Shown: positions 52,078-60,642 of the stretch, in pieces
Position numbering within the stretch: the first letter of the stretch is position 1
Layout: every line of letters begins with the position of its first letter
Made by a program: the position numbers and the translations under genes
From: Parachlamydiales bacterium
GTDB lineage: Bacteria > Chlamydiota > Chlamydiia > Chlamydiales > SM23-39
Reading direction: 5' to 3'
DNA length: 64,000 nucleotides
Assembly (NCBI GenBank): GCA_019694475.1
Contig: JAIBBX010000001.1
Coordinates: 192,001-256,000 of the forward strand
Notes under the pieces: generated by a model
The model's input: the letters and a program-made list of their open reading frames with translations, nothing else
Database searches by the model: none
Told to the model about the DNA's origin: nothing

Positions 52078-53490
52078 GTTTTTTGCCATTTTCTTGAAGA
52101 TGAAGAAATGAAATGGAAAGCTGCAATACCAGTACATCCTTCCCATAAGCCCTCGCGGCCGAAATACAGCATTTTGTATTAAACTGTCTCCTTCGATCCG
52201 AAATTCGATCCATGCTTCGCCCGGCAATTTCATTTCAGCAAACAGGATTAAGTGACCACTTTCCTTATCAGCTTTCACAACGCGCCAAAAATCGATCGAA
52301 TCGCCTATATTGAGCTCAGTGGGATGCCTTCGGCCCCGATTCATGCCGGTTCCTCGAAAAATCTTATCGATAAAACCTCTTAGCTTCCACGCCCAATCCA
52401 ATCCATACCACCCCCTATCCCCTCCTATGCTCCATACCCTCGAAATCACTTCACTTTTAGAGGCGGATAGGGGCACTTTCTGCGTGTCTTTAAGACACCC
52501 CTCCTCGGGAATTTGAATGAACTGGCGGATATCTGGGTTTTTTTCATCGATCAGCCATGTATCCATCCAAGTCGATACGACTTCATTTTGCGATATTTTT
52601 TGGAACGCCCTTTTAAGAGCTTCTTCAAAGGGAATGCATTTATGCGGCAAAACTTTTTGGATCCTTTGGTCATGGCAAACGCTGTTGTATTTCATGCTGT
52701 CAACCAGATAGGAACAAAGAGAAAACCTGACTGATGTGATTAAAACCAGCCAGTAGCTAGAAAGTTTTGGCGTAAGGACCGGCACTTCCAAAATATATCG
52801 CTTGAGCCCTCGAAACGCAGCATACCTGAGAAGCACTTCCTTAAAAGTCATCGCTTCAGGCCCGCCAATATCATATGTTTGATTGAACATCTCAGATTTC
52901 AGAAGGGCTGATGATAGATAAAACAAAACGTCCGCAATCGCGATCGGCTGGCATCGGCTCTTCACCCATTTCGGAGCAACCATAACCGGAAGTTTTTCTA
53001 CAAGATCTCGAATGATTTCAAAAGACGCGCTTCCTGAACCAATAATGATGCTAGCCCTTAAAACTGTAACCGGACATTTGCCCCGTTTTAACACTTTTTC
53101 AACATTTAGCCTCGATTGCAAGTGAGCAGATAAAGAATCCCCTTCTGGAATGATCCCGCCAAGATAGACAACCTGCTTACATGCCGTAGGCTCAATGACC
53201 TTAAGAAAATTCTCCGCGGTCCTCCCCTCTTCATGCAAGAGGTTCGATATTTTTTCCGCCATAGAATGGACTAGATAATATGCGGCATCGATATCGGTAG
53301 GGATTGGATCCATTTCGCTCGGATCTTTGAGATCCCCATAGATCACATGGAGATTCGGATGATCAATGATGCCAACTGTTCTTCCGCGGATTCGAGATAA
53401 TGCGTAGACTTGATGGCCCTGATTGAGTAACTGAGAAATAAGCCTTTTCCCAATAAATCCAGTAGACCCTGTGACTAAGATTTTTTTCAT
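52063..53490 (-). CDS. NAD(P)-binding SDR fused to DUF2867
   Basis: A 475-residue protein. The N-terminal atypical short-chain dehydrogenase domain shows VTGSTGFIGKRL (6-17), a strand-ending acidic residue, YYLVHSM, LRASIIIGSGS and CQPIAIADV. The C-terminal ~150 residues have the DUF2867 features (SIGGDRGWYGLDWAWKLRG, NIGDSIDFWRV, FRPRGLMGRMYWYCSFPFH). This combination is frequent next to photolyase or carotenoid genes in bacteria. It starts 4 bp before the end of the photolyase gene (overlap), so they form an operon. Confidence 0.85.
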   Translation of the reverse strand: MKKILVTGSTGFIGKRLISQLLNQGHQVYALSRIRGRTVGIIDHPNLHVIYGDLKDPSEMDPIPTDIDAAYYLVHSMAEKISNLLHEEGRTAENFLKVIEPTACKQVVYLGGIIPEGDSLSAHLQSRLNVEKVLKRGKCPVTVLRASIIIGSGSASFEIIRDLVEKLPVMVAPKWVKSRCQPIAIADVLFYLSSALLKSEMFNQTYDIGGPEAMTFKEVLLRYAAFRGLKRYILEVPVLTPKLSSYWLVLITSVRFSLCSYLVDSMKYNSVCHDQRIQKVLPHKCIPFEEALKRAFQKISQNEVVSTWMDTWLIDEKNPDIRQFIQIPEEGCLKDTQKVPLSASKSEVISRVWSIGGDRGWYGLDWAWKLRGFIDKIFRGTGMNRGRRHPTELNIGDSIDFWRVVKADKESGHLILFAEMKLPGEAWIEFRIEGDSLIQNAVFRPRGLMGRMYWYCSFPFHFFIFKKMAKNLARS

Positions 53491-54935
53491 GAGAGCCCCT
53501 TTAGAAACTCTTCAGCCGTGCTGATCAGTTTGCGATCTTTCTTTTTCTTCTTCGCTAAATTGCACAACATTTTTAATCTTGGCTCTTTCTCAAAGAGGGA
53601 GATATGTTTGATCATGAAGCGCCAAAAAAGCGCATCCCAAATCGATGTCCACTCCCCTTTTGGATAGTCGCTCATTTTTAAAACGTAGTTTGAGCCGCTA
53701 ATATAAGGCTTTGTAGTCATGCGCCCGCCGTCCGCATATTGGCTCATCCCATAGACATTCGGCACCATAACCCAATCATATGAATCGATAAACATCTCCA
53801 TAAACCATTTATACACCTCATCGGGGTCAATTTCACAAAGGAGCATGAAATTTCCAAGGAGCATCAGTCGTTCAATATGATGCAGATAGGCATATTTTTG
53901 GAGCTTTTTGATACAGGTGTCGATAGGAAGAATCCCTGTTGTCGCATCGTAAAACGATTTAGGAATTTTCCGTTTGTGTTTGAAGTAGTTTCCTTTTCTC
54001 TGAACGGGGCCCGCTAGATGATAGATCCCCCGAATATATTCCCTCCAGCCAATCACCTGCCGCAAAAAACCTTCAAGAGAGTTGATCTCAATTTTATGAG
54101 ACTTTGCGTGTTTAAGTGTTTCATCAACCACTTGCTGAGGCGTAAGAAGGCCGATGTTTAAAAGGGGAGAAAGAACTGAATGAAATAAGATTCTCTCATC
54201 TTGAAGAATAGCATCCTCATAGCTTCCGAATGATTTCAGCCGATTTTTTAGAAAGTTTTCCAAAAACCGTTCTGCATCCGAGTGGGATATCGGATATTCA
54301 AATCCCTCAACTTCGCCTGGATGCTTCCGATACTTTTTTTTCACATATGCGATCGCCTCATCGACAAATTTGCTCTTTGAAGCTCGAGGCATTTCAGGGA
54401 ATTGAAGTGTTTTCGGAGCTTTTTTCCTATTTTCAACATCGTAGCTCCACTTACCCCCAATCGGTTTTAATTGAGAGTCCACAAGTATGCCGAGTCTTTT
54501 TCTTTGCTCAATATAAAACGTTTGGAATGAATATTGTTTTTTTCCCTCAAAAATTTCTGAAAAAAGTTCCGTTGGGGTCAAAAAACCGGGCGAGGGATGG
54601 ACTTTTAAGGGAATTTTTAATGATTTGGCCATTTTTTTAAGTTCTTTTTCCAAATCGTGATCATCTAATTCGGCTACATGCAAAAGCGAAGGCTTTTGCT
54701 TCTCTAAGACGATTTTTAGATTGTCTTCGATGTATTTTGTCTTGAAACCCTTTTTCTTTAGAGTTTGCTCAAAATGCATCATGGATGCTCTATGAAGGAC
54801 GATTTTCTGCTTATGAAAAAGAGCTTTTCCTCGGCAGAAAAAGAGAGGATGTTCGACGAATAGTATGAGCCGATCTTTTTGAAGTGCGGGATGATTTTCA
54901 AAAAGATGGTGAGGAAATAGCAAAACGATTTCCAT
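53487..54935 (-). CDS. Photolyase/cryptochrome-related protein (FeS-BCP/CryPro group)
   Basis: The 482-residue protein matches the prokaryotic (6-4) photolyase group: VLLFPHHLFE at the start, VIGWREYIRGIY (~295-306), YAYLHHIERLMLLGNF (348-363), DWVMVPNVYGMSQYADGG (387-404) and TTKPYISGSNYVLKMSDY (407-424). Cysteines that bind 4Fe-4S in this group normally follow as MSDYCxxC and later C-P; here the text reads MSDYPKGEWTS with no Cys, leaving only Cys341. FAD binding looks intact. Repair activity may persist with altered structure. Coupled to the SDR-DUF2867 gene downstream. Confidence 0.85.
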   Translation of the reverse strand: MEIVLLFPHHLFENHPALQKDRLILFVEHPLFFCRGKALFHKQKIVLHRASMMHFEQTLKKKGFKTKYIEDNLKIVLEKQKPSLLHVAELDDHDLEKELKKMAKSLKIPLKVHPSPGFLTPTELFSEIFEGKKQYSFQTFYIEQRKRLGILVDSQLKPIGGKWSYDVENRKKAPKTLQFPEMPRASKSKFVDEAIAYVKKKYRKHPGEVEGFEYPISHSDAERFLENFLKNRLKSFGSYEDAILQDERILFHSVLSPLLNIGLLTPQQVVDETLKHAKSHKIEINSLEGFLRQVIGWREYIRGIYHLAGPVQRKGNYFKHKRKIPKSFYDATTGILPIDTCIKKLQKYAYLHHIERLMLLGNFMLLCEIDPDEVYKWFMEMFIDSYDWVMVPNVYGMSQYADGGRMTTKPYISGSNYVLKMSDYPKGEWTSIWDALFWRFMIKHISLFEKEPRLKMLCNLAKKKKKDRKLISTAEEFLKGLS

Positions 54936-54962
54936 TCTTCATCCTATTGACGGCAAGGAAAC

Positions 54963-55000
54963 CAGGGTGCACCCCGCAGGGGAGGATGCCCTTCAGGGCT
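54963..55000 (+). mobile_element. Left-end hairpins of the TnpB element
   Basis: CCCC-GCA-GGGG (54972-54982) and GCCCT-TC-AGGGC (54988-54999) lie between the photolyase start and tnpB. Subterminal hairpins at this place are typical of IS200/IS605-class elements. The exact element boundary is not determined. Confidence 0.5.
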
Positions 55001-55062
55001 TGGAGGAATTGCCGCTCCCTAAATATTGAATTAATACACTTCTGCAATGTAAACTTTTTCTT

Positions 55063-56172
55063 GTGAAAAGAACCATTGCGATCAAACTTAACATATCCGA
55101 TCAGCAAAGTGAAGCTCTTTGCGAATTGCAAGAGATATTCACAAAAGGCTGTAATCAAGTCGCAGCAGTCGCCCTTCTTGAAAAAGAGCGGAACCGAATT
55201 CGGCTGCATCATCTTTGCTACCGGAATTTGAGACAAACTCTGCCAAGGCTGGGTTCTCAGATGAGTTGTAATGTGATTGCGAAAACCGCAGCCTGCTTGA
55301 AGGCTCTTAAAAGGCCTAATCAGATTCTGTTTAAAAGGGGGTGTTCTGTCCACTTCGACAAGAGAACCTACTCTTTGAAAGGGAATGTGCTTTCCATATT
55401 TACTTTGCGTGGAAGGATCCGTGTCCCTTTGAAAATCAGCCAATACCACCAAGGTTTTCTCGATGTTGGAGTCCTCAAAGAAGCAGAACTTGTTCGTAAA
55501 GGAAAGCGGTGGTTTTTTCACGTCGTTCTGGACCTTCCCGATGTCTTGCCGATGCAGGCTGGTCGCGCGATGGGGTTGGATCTGGGAGAAAATGTTTTGG
55601 CCGCAACCTCCACAGGGAAACTGTTTGGAGGAGGGCTCTTGAGAGCGCATAGAGATCGATTTTTGGGAATGCGTGGACGTCTTCAAAGCAACGGTTCTCA
55701 GTCTGCTAAACAACGACTGAGGAAAATCTCCGGCCGAGAAGAGCGTCACGTCAAATGCGTCAATCACTGCATTTCCAAGCAGATCATTCTGGAAGCTCAA
55801 AGAAACGGCTGCACCACGATTGTGATGGAAGACTTGAAGAACATCCGAGAAAAAATAAGAGCTGGGAAAAAACTCCGTTCCCGACTGCACCGTTGGTCGT
55901 TTGATCAACTGCGCCAGTTTGTGGAGTACAAAGCGCATGCTATTGGAATGCATGTGCAATACGTAAGTCCCGAGTATACTTCCCAAACTTGCTCTCACTG
56001 TTTTTCTCTGGGTATCCGATCGAAGCACCGTTTCTCCTGTAATAACTGTGGTAGCCTACAGCACAGCGACTTGAATGCAAGTCGGAACATCCTGGGGCTT
56101 GGCCTATCTGTCGATCGGCCAACTGGCGATGTAAACCGCCGGCATGTCGCCGCTCTTTCGGGCGGACGATAA
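55063..56172 (+). CDS. tnpB: IS200/IS605-family TnpB (RNA-guided nuclease)
   Basis: A 369-residue protein starting at GTG. RuvC-like residues are intact: Asp173 (MGLDLGEN), Glu256 (VMEDLKN) and Asp336 (HSDLNASRN). The zinc ribbon is CSHC (310-313) and CNNC (326-329). TnpB uses an omega-RNA made from its own 3' end and right element end to cut target DNA. No TnpA transposase is present, so the element is of the tnpB-only (IS1341-like) kind and would move in trans. It sits between photolyase and pspC-like genes. Full-length and apparently functional. Confidence 0.93.
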   Translation: MKRTIAIKLNISDQQSEALCELQEIFTKGCNQVAAVALLEKERNRIRLHHLCYRNLRQTLPRLGSQMSCNVIAKTAACLKALKRPNQILFKRGCSVHFDKRTYSLKGNVLSIFTLRGRIRVPLKISQYHQGFLDVGVLKEAELVRKGKRWFFHVVLDLPDVLPMQAGRAMGLDLGENVLAATSTGKLFGGGLLRAHRDRFLGMRGRLQSNGSQSAKQRLRKISGREERHVKCVNHCISKQIILEAQRNGCTTIVMEDLKNIREKIRAGKKLRSRLHRWSFDQLRQFVEYKAHAIGMHVQYVSPEYTSQTCSHCFSLGIRSKHRFSCNNCGSLQHSDLNASRNILGLGLSVDRPTGDVNRRHVAALSGGR

Positions 56173-56174
56173 AG

Positions 56175-56202
56175 CTTTCGCCTTTAGGCGAGAGTTGTTT
56201 AC
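56175..56202 (+). mobile_element. Right-end hairpin of the TnpB element, candidate omega-RNA end
   Basis: CTTTCGCC (56175-56182), loop TTTA, GGCGAGAG (56187-56194): an 8-bp stem followed by TTGTTTAC. An IS605-type omega-RNA would extend over the tnpB 3' end into this region. The pspC-like stop codon (56199-56201, minus strand) lies in the TTTAC tail, so the element end is within a few bases. Confidence 0.5.
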
Positions 56203-56387
56203 GGCTCTTCTGGGATGATAATCCAAGCAAGAATGTAAGCAAGAAACATGGGCACGAAACCGGTAAAAATCAAGACAACGACAGCAATCAGCCGAATTAC
56301 GGTGGGATCAGTATTTAAATATTCTGCGAGCCCCCCGCACACACCGGCTATTTTGCGATCAATACGTGATCTGTAAAGTCTTTTCAT
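56199..56387 (-). CDS. PspC domain protein, 62 aa
   Basis: A single PspC domain: YRSRIDRKIAGVCGGLAEYL followed by NTDPTVIRLIAVVVLIFTGF and one to two membrane helices ending ILAWIIIPEEP. PspC proteins sense or respond to envelope stress together with PspA/PspB in other bacteria; stand-alone copies are common. The stop codon lies at the boundary of the TnpB element. Preceded on the same strand by carbonic anhydrase (28-bp gap). Confidence 0.9.
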   Translation of the reverse strand: MKRLYRSRIDRKIAGVCGGLAEYLNTDPTVIRLIAVVVLIFTGFVPMFLAYILAWIIIPEEP

Positions 56388-56415
56388 ATGTTTGATTGTA
56401 TACTATTTTGGAATT

Positions 56416-57072
56416 TTAGCGGCGTTTATAGCCTTTTCCTTCTTCCAGAATGTCAACTTTGCCCGACTGGATGTTATAGTAGGAAGCATACACCTCGACG
56501 GCCCCCTTTTTCATATATTTTTTGATCACGGATGATTTTAAGATGAGGTTTTTCATATTGATCGCGTTTTGGGTCGTTGCCCGATAGAGCTGATTTTTGG
56601 TTTTATCCGTATAGTCGACAGCCGGCTGGATGAGCTCCGCTACTGCTTCTATATCTTCGGTTTGACCAGCGATTACCGCTTTGATTGCGCCGCAGTTTTC
56701 ATGCCCCATAACAAGAACGACCGATGCCTTTAGATGATGCACAGCATATTCAATACTATCCATCTCGATGTCTGCAATTACGTTTCCTGCCACTCGAACG
56801 ACAAAAAGATCGCCAACTCCCTGATCGAATATGATTTCAGGAGCGGCTCGCGAATCGGAACAACCCACAATGACTGCGAAAGGGGTCTGTGTGGAAACCA
56901 GCGCTTCTCTTTGTTCTTTTCCACGGTTTGGATGCAAAGGAGCATCTTGAACATAACGGGTATTCCCATCGATGAGCTGTTTTAAACCATCGTCAGGTGC
57001 CACCTGGGAAAAACCTTGAATAGCCAAAAGAAGGAAAATTTTACCAATAATTGAAGTTCTGTTCTGACGCAT
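56416..57072 (-). CDS. Exported beta-class carbonic anhydrase
   Basis: Start at 57072 (GGAG nine bases before), giving 218 residues with a signal peptide (IIGKIFLLLAIQGFSQ). The zinc-site signature is CSDSRAAPE (Cys and Asp/Arg dyad) and the second Cys/His pair is in MGHENCGAIKA. It hydrates carbon dioxide; a periplasmic beta-class enzyme is less common than a cytosolic one. The gene overlaps the end of the triple-repeat lipoprotein gene by 32 bp. Purpose could be pH or bicarbonate supply at the envelope. Confidence 0.9.
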   Translation of the reverse strand: MRQNRTSIIGKIFLLLAIQGFSQVAPDDGLKQLIDGNTRYVQDAPLHPNRGKEQREALVSTQTPFAVIVGCSDSRAAPEIIFDQGVGDLFVVRVAGNVIADIEMDSIEYAVHHLKASVVLVMGHENCGAIKAVIAGQTEDIEAVAELIQPAVDYTDKTKNQLYRATTQNAINMKNLILKSSVIKKYMKKGAVEVYASYYNIQSGKVDILEEGKGYKRR

Positions 57073-58249
57073 CTTGCTCCATCCTCTCCCCTGCCTTATC
57101 ATAGCAATCGGTGCATTTGCCTTTGACTTGGTTGTATCCTTCAACCGTCTTGCTGATCAGGGTGCCATTTTTAAAGGTCAAAGGGATTGTTCTTTTTCCA
57201 ACCTTATAGAACCAAACATTATAAACATCATCGCCATCCATGATGGTGTCTTGTTCCTCGGTTGCTCCCAATTTGTCCATCACTTCCGATTCGGTCATTC
57301 CCAACTTCACGCTCGAAAAATCTTTGACTGTCGCAGCAACTAAAGAAGCTGTTTGCTGAGGGGTTTGCACAGATATTTGAGTCGCAGCTCTTCCTTTGAG
57401 CTCAAAGTACTTTTCATCATCCGTACTGATCAAAACTGCATTTTTGAACGTCAAAATTGTCTGGGCTTGAGGAACAATGGAAGGGTTTCCTGTTTTGGAT
57501 GCGATTGTGTCATAGAACCAAGCATCATAAACATCTGTGCTTACCTGAAATGTATCATATTTAAGCGGCTCGCCAAAGATTTGAAAGACCTGACTCTCGG
57601 TCATGCCATTCGAAAGAGCCGAAAATCTTTCCGGTCCGCACATTTTTGTAGGACAAGGACAAGGCTTGCAGCAAGGATCTGCAGTGATTTCGTCCTGCTC
57701 AGATTCTTTCGATTCGCTGTTTAGCTCTCCTTGGCTGATAATATGCACATTCGGAGGCAGCTTCTCTTTTTCGGGACCTTTTTTTTCTATAGGCTGCGCC
57801 GCCGGCTTTTCTTGAGGAATGGCTCTGAGAGACTTTTCAAACTCATCATCTTCATCTTTTTGAGTTTTCGGCTTTTCAACTGGAGGCTTTCGCAGAGAAA
57901 CTTCCCCTGCCTGCTCTTTCATCGCGTAGTAATACCACTGATATCCAGTACCAACAAGAACCCCGTTCTTAAAGGTTAGAGGGGTAAGATTTTGCGGAAC
58001 CATCCGGGTCTGGTCGAGAGCTGTCGGCCGAGTGACATAAAACCAAACATCATAGATATCGTCTTCAACCTCAAAAGTCTCATAACTATAGGGTTTATGC
58101 ATGATTTGAAGGACTTGCTTTTGGCTCATCCCCTTTCGAACTCGAGCCAGGTGGTATTGATTCGTTTCAGACATAGCCTCATACTGCAAACCATTGCTGG
58201 CCAAGCATCCACCTGCCAAAAACGCGATTATTACCCAATAACGTCCCAT
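57041..58249 (-). CDS. Lipoprotein with three BamE/SmpA-like repeats, 402 aa
   Basis: Lipobox FLAGGC (Cys15). Three repeats share GM[ST]xxxV at the helix start and [IV]Y[DN]xWFY as the strand: at about 36-110 (VRKGMSQKQVLQIM, DIYDVWFYVT), 210-286 (LSNGMTESQVFQIF, DVYDAWFYDT) and 313-375 (VKLGMTESEVMDKL, DVYNVWFYKV). Each ends with LTFKN. This is the BamE/SmpA/OmlA fold, normally single, seen in outer-membrane assembly lipoproteins. A Lys/Glu/Pro linker (120-195) and a Cys cluster (CCKPCPCP, 193-200) separate repeats 1 and 2. Envelope assembly or scaffolding is inferred. Confidence 0.8.
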   Translation of the reverse strand: MGRYWVIIAFLAGGCLASNGLQYEAMSETNQYHLARVRKGMSQKQVLQIMHKPYSYETFEVEDDIYDVWFYVTRPTALDQTRMVPQNLTPLTFKNGVLVGTGYQWYYYAMKEQAGEVSLRKPPVEKPKTQKDEDDEFEKSLRAIPQEKPAAQPIEKKGPEKEKLPPNVHIISQGELNSESKESEQDEITADPCCKPCPCPTKMCGPERFSALSNGMTESQVFQIFGEPLKYDTFQVSTDVYDAWFYDTIASKTGNPSIVPQAQTILTFKNAVLISTDDEKYFELKGRAATQISVQTPQQTASLVAATVKDFSSVKLGMTESEVMDKLGATEEQDTIMDGDDVYNVWFYKVGKRTIPLTFKNGTLISKTVEGYNQVKGKCTDCYDKAGERMEQDASEQNFNYW

Positions 58250-58307
58250 AGAAGTCCTTTCAGTCTATTAAACTGAGCAATACTTCAATGGCAGCCCGAT
58301 GTCAAGA

Positions 58308-58622
58308 TTAACTAATTTGAAAATGCTTTGCTGCTACTTCGATTGCGGCTTTTAAGCAAACAGGCGGGCTTTCTTTTCTTTTTTGATCGAAGAATGTGAT
58401 GCGGAGATGAAAATCATTGTCCCAAAAACATTGAGTGCACAATCCTCCAAACCCAGCAATTTTCCCCCAAATTGCCTCTGATTCTTGCTCCATCAATTCC
58501 TTTGTTTTGAATGAGATATATAGATCTCCAAACGGACTATCTCCCATGCCAAGCGTTTCCCTAAAACCTATCGATTTCAAACTCGGATGATCTACAGGAA
58601 CATCTAATAAGGTAATCGCCAT
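58308..58622 (-). CDS. Hypothetical protein, 104 aa
   Basis: A small soluble alpha/beta protein with no signal peptide. Segments GDLYISFKTKELMEQESEAIW and DFHLRITFFDQKRKESPPVC alternate strands and helices. Two Cys near the middle (LCTQCFWDN) could bind metal or form a disulfide. No family recognised. It lies between the Pro/Lys-rich gene and the triple-repeat lipoprotein gene, all on the minus strand; gaps are about 50 bp. Confidence 0.55.
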   Translation of the reverse strand: MAITLLDVPVDHPSLKSIGFRETLGMGDSPFGDLYISFKTKELMEQESEAIWGKIAGFGGLCTQCFWDNDFHLRITFFDQKRKESPPVCLKAAIEVAAKHFQIS

Positions 58623-58674
58623 TTTGTCTCCAAAGTTGAAGAAAAATAGCAGAATGAAAATTTAGAATAAAGTT

Positions 58675-59766
58675 CTAACGATCAGAAGGGTCGCGTTCTT
58701 CTTCCTTGAACCAAAAACCTTTACGCTTCTTTTTCTTGCGAGCCGCATCGGTCCTTTTAGGCTCAAAAAGCAATGGAGCAATCGGTAAATGCAGGGGCTT
58801 TGGTTCCTGTTTGACGATTTGTTCCTTTCTTTCTAAGGGCATGGCCGATTGGGATTGAGGAAGCTCTTCTTTCTTATTAACAGGCTGATCGTTTCGCCTT
58901 TCGACAACCTTCTCTGGGACTTTTTCTGCTTTGGTTTTCTTAGCTGGCTTCATTAATTGCCGCTCGATTTCTTCGATTTGAGGCAATGAGACTGAAGCTT
59001 TTTCGACAGGTGTCTTTGTTTTTGGGTGGCCCGGCTCGGAATTTTGCCGAATAATAGGTTTCGAGGAATCTGAATTTTCTACCGCTTTGGGTATGCCCCG
59101 AGCGGGAGGAACTGGTTTTTCCTCTTTGAATGTGTGCAGTTTTTTAATGATTTCCTGGCGGACTGGAATCGGAAGAGCGTGACGGAAAGGATGAACCGGA
59201 TCCGGTTTTTCTTGCGGCAGAACAACAGCGTCAAGAATCCGATCCAGACTCGGCTTCAACTTCTTCAGCACTTCTCGCAGCGGCGCTTCAGTCGGTTCTT
59301 GCATATATGTAGAATTGGCAAGCTTTCCAATCGCCTCTTGCACTTGATGGATCAATTCTTTCGCTTGCCTAACTAATGGAACTGGCTTTTCGACTGAAGG
59401 GGCAGATGGCTGCTGGACCAAAGCCTTTTCTTTTACAGGTGAAGATTCCTTAGCAGGAGTTTTCTCCGGTTTCGATTTTGGTTCAGCTTGCACTGCTTTT
59501 TCGACAACTGCAACGCGATGGGGCGTCTCTTCGGTTTTCGATGGCTCGGCAATTAACTTTTCTACTTCTTTCTGCACTTCATGCAGCAATTTTACAGGAT
59601 GTCTTTGGAAAAAATCGGCAGTCGGATAGCTAGGGGGAGGAACAAAAAATCGGCGGCTTAAAAAAATAGAGGGAGCAACAGGGCGTACAGCTAACGGAGA
59701 TAATGCCTGCACCAACTTGATCAGCAAGTTTTGCGCTTGATTCCAATCTACAGGATTTAAGTCCAT
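58675..59766 (-). CDS. Pro/Lys/Glu-rich low-complexity protein, 363 aa
   Basis: After a ~75-residue N-terminus with an amphipathic helix (NQAQNLLIKLVQALSPLAVR) the protein is dominated by Lys, Glu, Pro and Val with repeated helical units of the type LLHEVQKEVEKLI, ELIHQVQEAIGKLA, IIKKLHTFKEEK, separated by Pro-rich linkers. The tail is strongly basic (KKKKRKGFWFKEEERD). No domain is recognised and no signal peptide. Could be a disordered linker or effector-type protein. Divergent from the TauE-type permease gene. Confidence 0.55.
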   Translation of the reverse strand: MDLNPVDWNQAQNLLIKLVQALSPLAVRPVAPSIFLSRRFFVPPPSYPTADFFQRHPVKLLHEVQKEVEKLIAEPSKTEETPHRVAVVEKAVQAEPKSKPEKTPAKESSPVKEKALVQQPSAPSVEKPVPLVRQAKELIHQVQEAIGKLANSTYMQEPTEAPLREVLKKLKPSLDRILDAVVLPQEKPDPVHPFRHALPIPVRQEIIKKLHTFKEEKPVPPARGIPKAVENSDSSKPIIRQNSEPGHPKTKTPVEKASVSLPQIEEIERQLMKPAKKTKAEKVPEKVVERRNDQPVNKKEELPQSQSAMPLERKEQIVKQEPKPLHLPIAPLLFEPKRTDAARKKKKRKGFWFKEEERDPSDR

Positions 59767-59803
59767 TCCGATTCCCTAAAATCAGTTGACATAATCATAG
59801 AAT

Positions 59804-60613
59804 ATGACGAAATTGAAAACAATGAATGAAATAGTTTATTCTTTATTTTTTATTGCAGGGCTCATAAGTGGTTTATTAGGAGGTATGTTAGGAATAGGCG
59901 GCTGTGTCATTACAGTCCCCTTTTTATATTATTTATTTCATTACTACGGCCCTTATCAAAATAAAATCATGCAAATCGCTGTTTGCACATCTCTTGCAGC
60001 AGCGATCATCACTTCTGCTGTTTCGACCTATATTCAAATACGAAGAAAAGCAATCCAAGGAATGATCATCAAATGGATGATGCCTGCGCTTTTGATTGGA
60101 TGCGTGGGCGGAGCGATTTTAGCCCACCATACGGCAAGCAGTGTATTGAGAACAATTTTTGGATTCATGGCTGTTTTAATGGGAAGCTATTTCTTTTTTC
60201 CCCGGCTGCCTCAGCTCCATATCGCAAGCTCCCCCAATCCGACGATCTCTATTTTTGCTTTGGGGATAGGGGTTCTTTCTAGTTTGCTTGGGCTCGGCGG
60301 GGGCTCGATCATTTTCCCGATTCTTTTGGGCTATCACGTTCCAATAAAAAATGCATCGGCCACTTCCTCTGCTGCAACTTTCATTTCTACGGTGATAGGA
60401 ACGATTTCTTTTCTCTTTATTTCTTGGGGAATCGTTGCTAATCCGCGAGCAGTTGGCTACATCGACATCCCTTCTTGGATCTTGATCAGCATCGGTTCTA
60501 TCCTCACTGCTCCTTTAGGAGTAAAGTGGTCTCACACTCTGGATGTGCATCTCATCAAACGAATCTTTGGCGCTTGTTTATTTCTGATCGGCGCAGCGAT
60601 GCTATTTCTTTAG
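59804..60613 (+). CDS. TauE/SafE (TSUP) family permease
   Basis: A 269-residue membrane protein with eight to nine helices and the duplicated family motif: LISGLLGGMLGIGGCVITVPFL near the start and GVLSSLLGLGGGSIIFPILLG in the middle. TSUP members carry sulfite, sulfoacetate or other organosulfur anions; specificity unknown here. Met7 (59822, MNEIVYSLF) is an equally likely start. It ends at the dispersed hairpin element 60613-60642. Confidence 0.88.
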   Translation: MTKLKTMNEIVYSLFFIAGLISGLLGGMLGIGGCVITVPFLYYLFHYYGPYQNKIMQIAVCTSLAAAIITSAVSTYIQIRRKAIQGMIIKWMMPALLIGCVGGAILAHHTASSVLRTIFGFMAVLMGSYFFFPRLPQLHIASSPNPTISIFALGIGVLSSLLGLGGGSIIFPILLGYHVPIKNASATSSAATFISTVIGTISFLFISWGIVANPRAVGYIDIPSWILISIGSILTAPLGVKWSHTLDVHLIKRIFGACLFLIGAAMLFL

Positions 60614-60642
60614 AGACTGAAACTAATTCCGTTAACAGTCTC
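60613..60642. terminator. Dispersed hairpin element, copy 2, bidirectional terminator
   Basis: GAGACTG pairs with CAGTCTC around a 16-base loop. It begins at the last base of the TauE stop codon and ends just before the stop of the convergent 68-residue gene. The reverse complement matches 12155-12187 nearly base for base. Confidence 0.6.

Noticed and set aside
54898..56028. Minus-strand frame of 376 codons across tnpB
   Set aside because: Antisense to the intact TnpB with all catalytic residues; lacks any domain.
59786..59791. TTGACA upstream of the TauE-type gene as a promoter
   Set aside because: No acceptable -10 hexamer at 16-18 bp; the only TA-rich candidate is at 7 bp.
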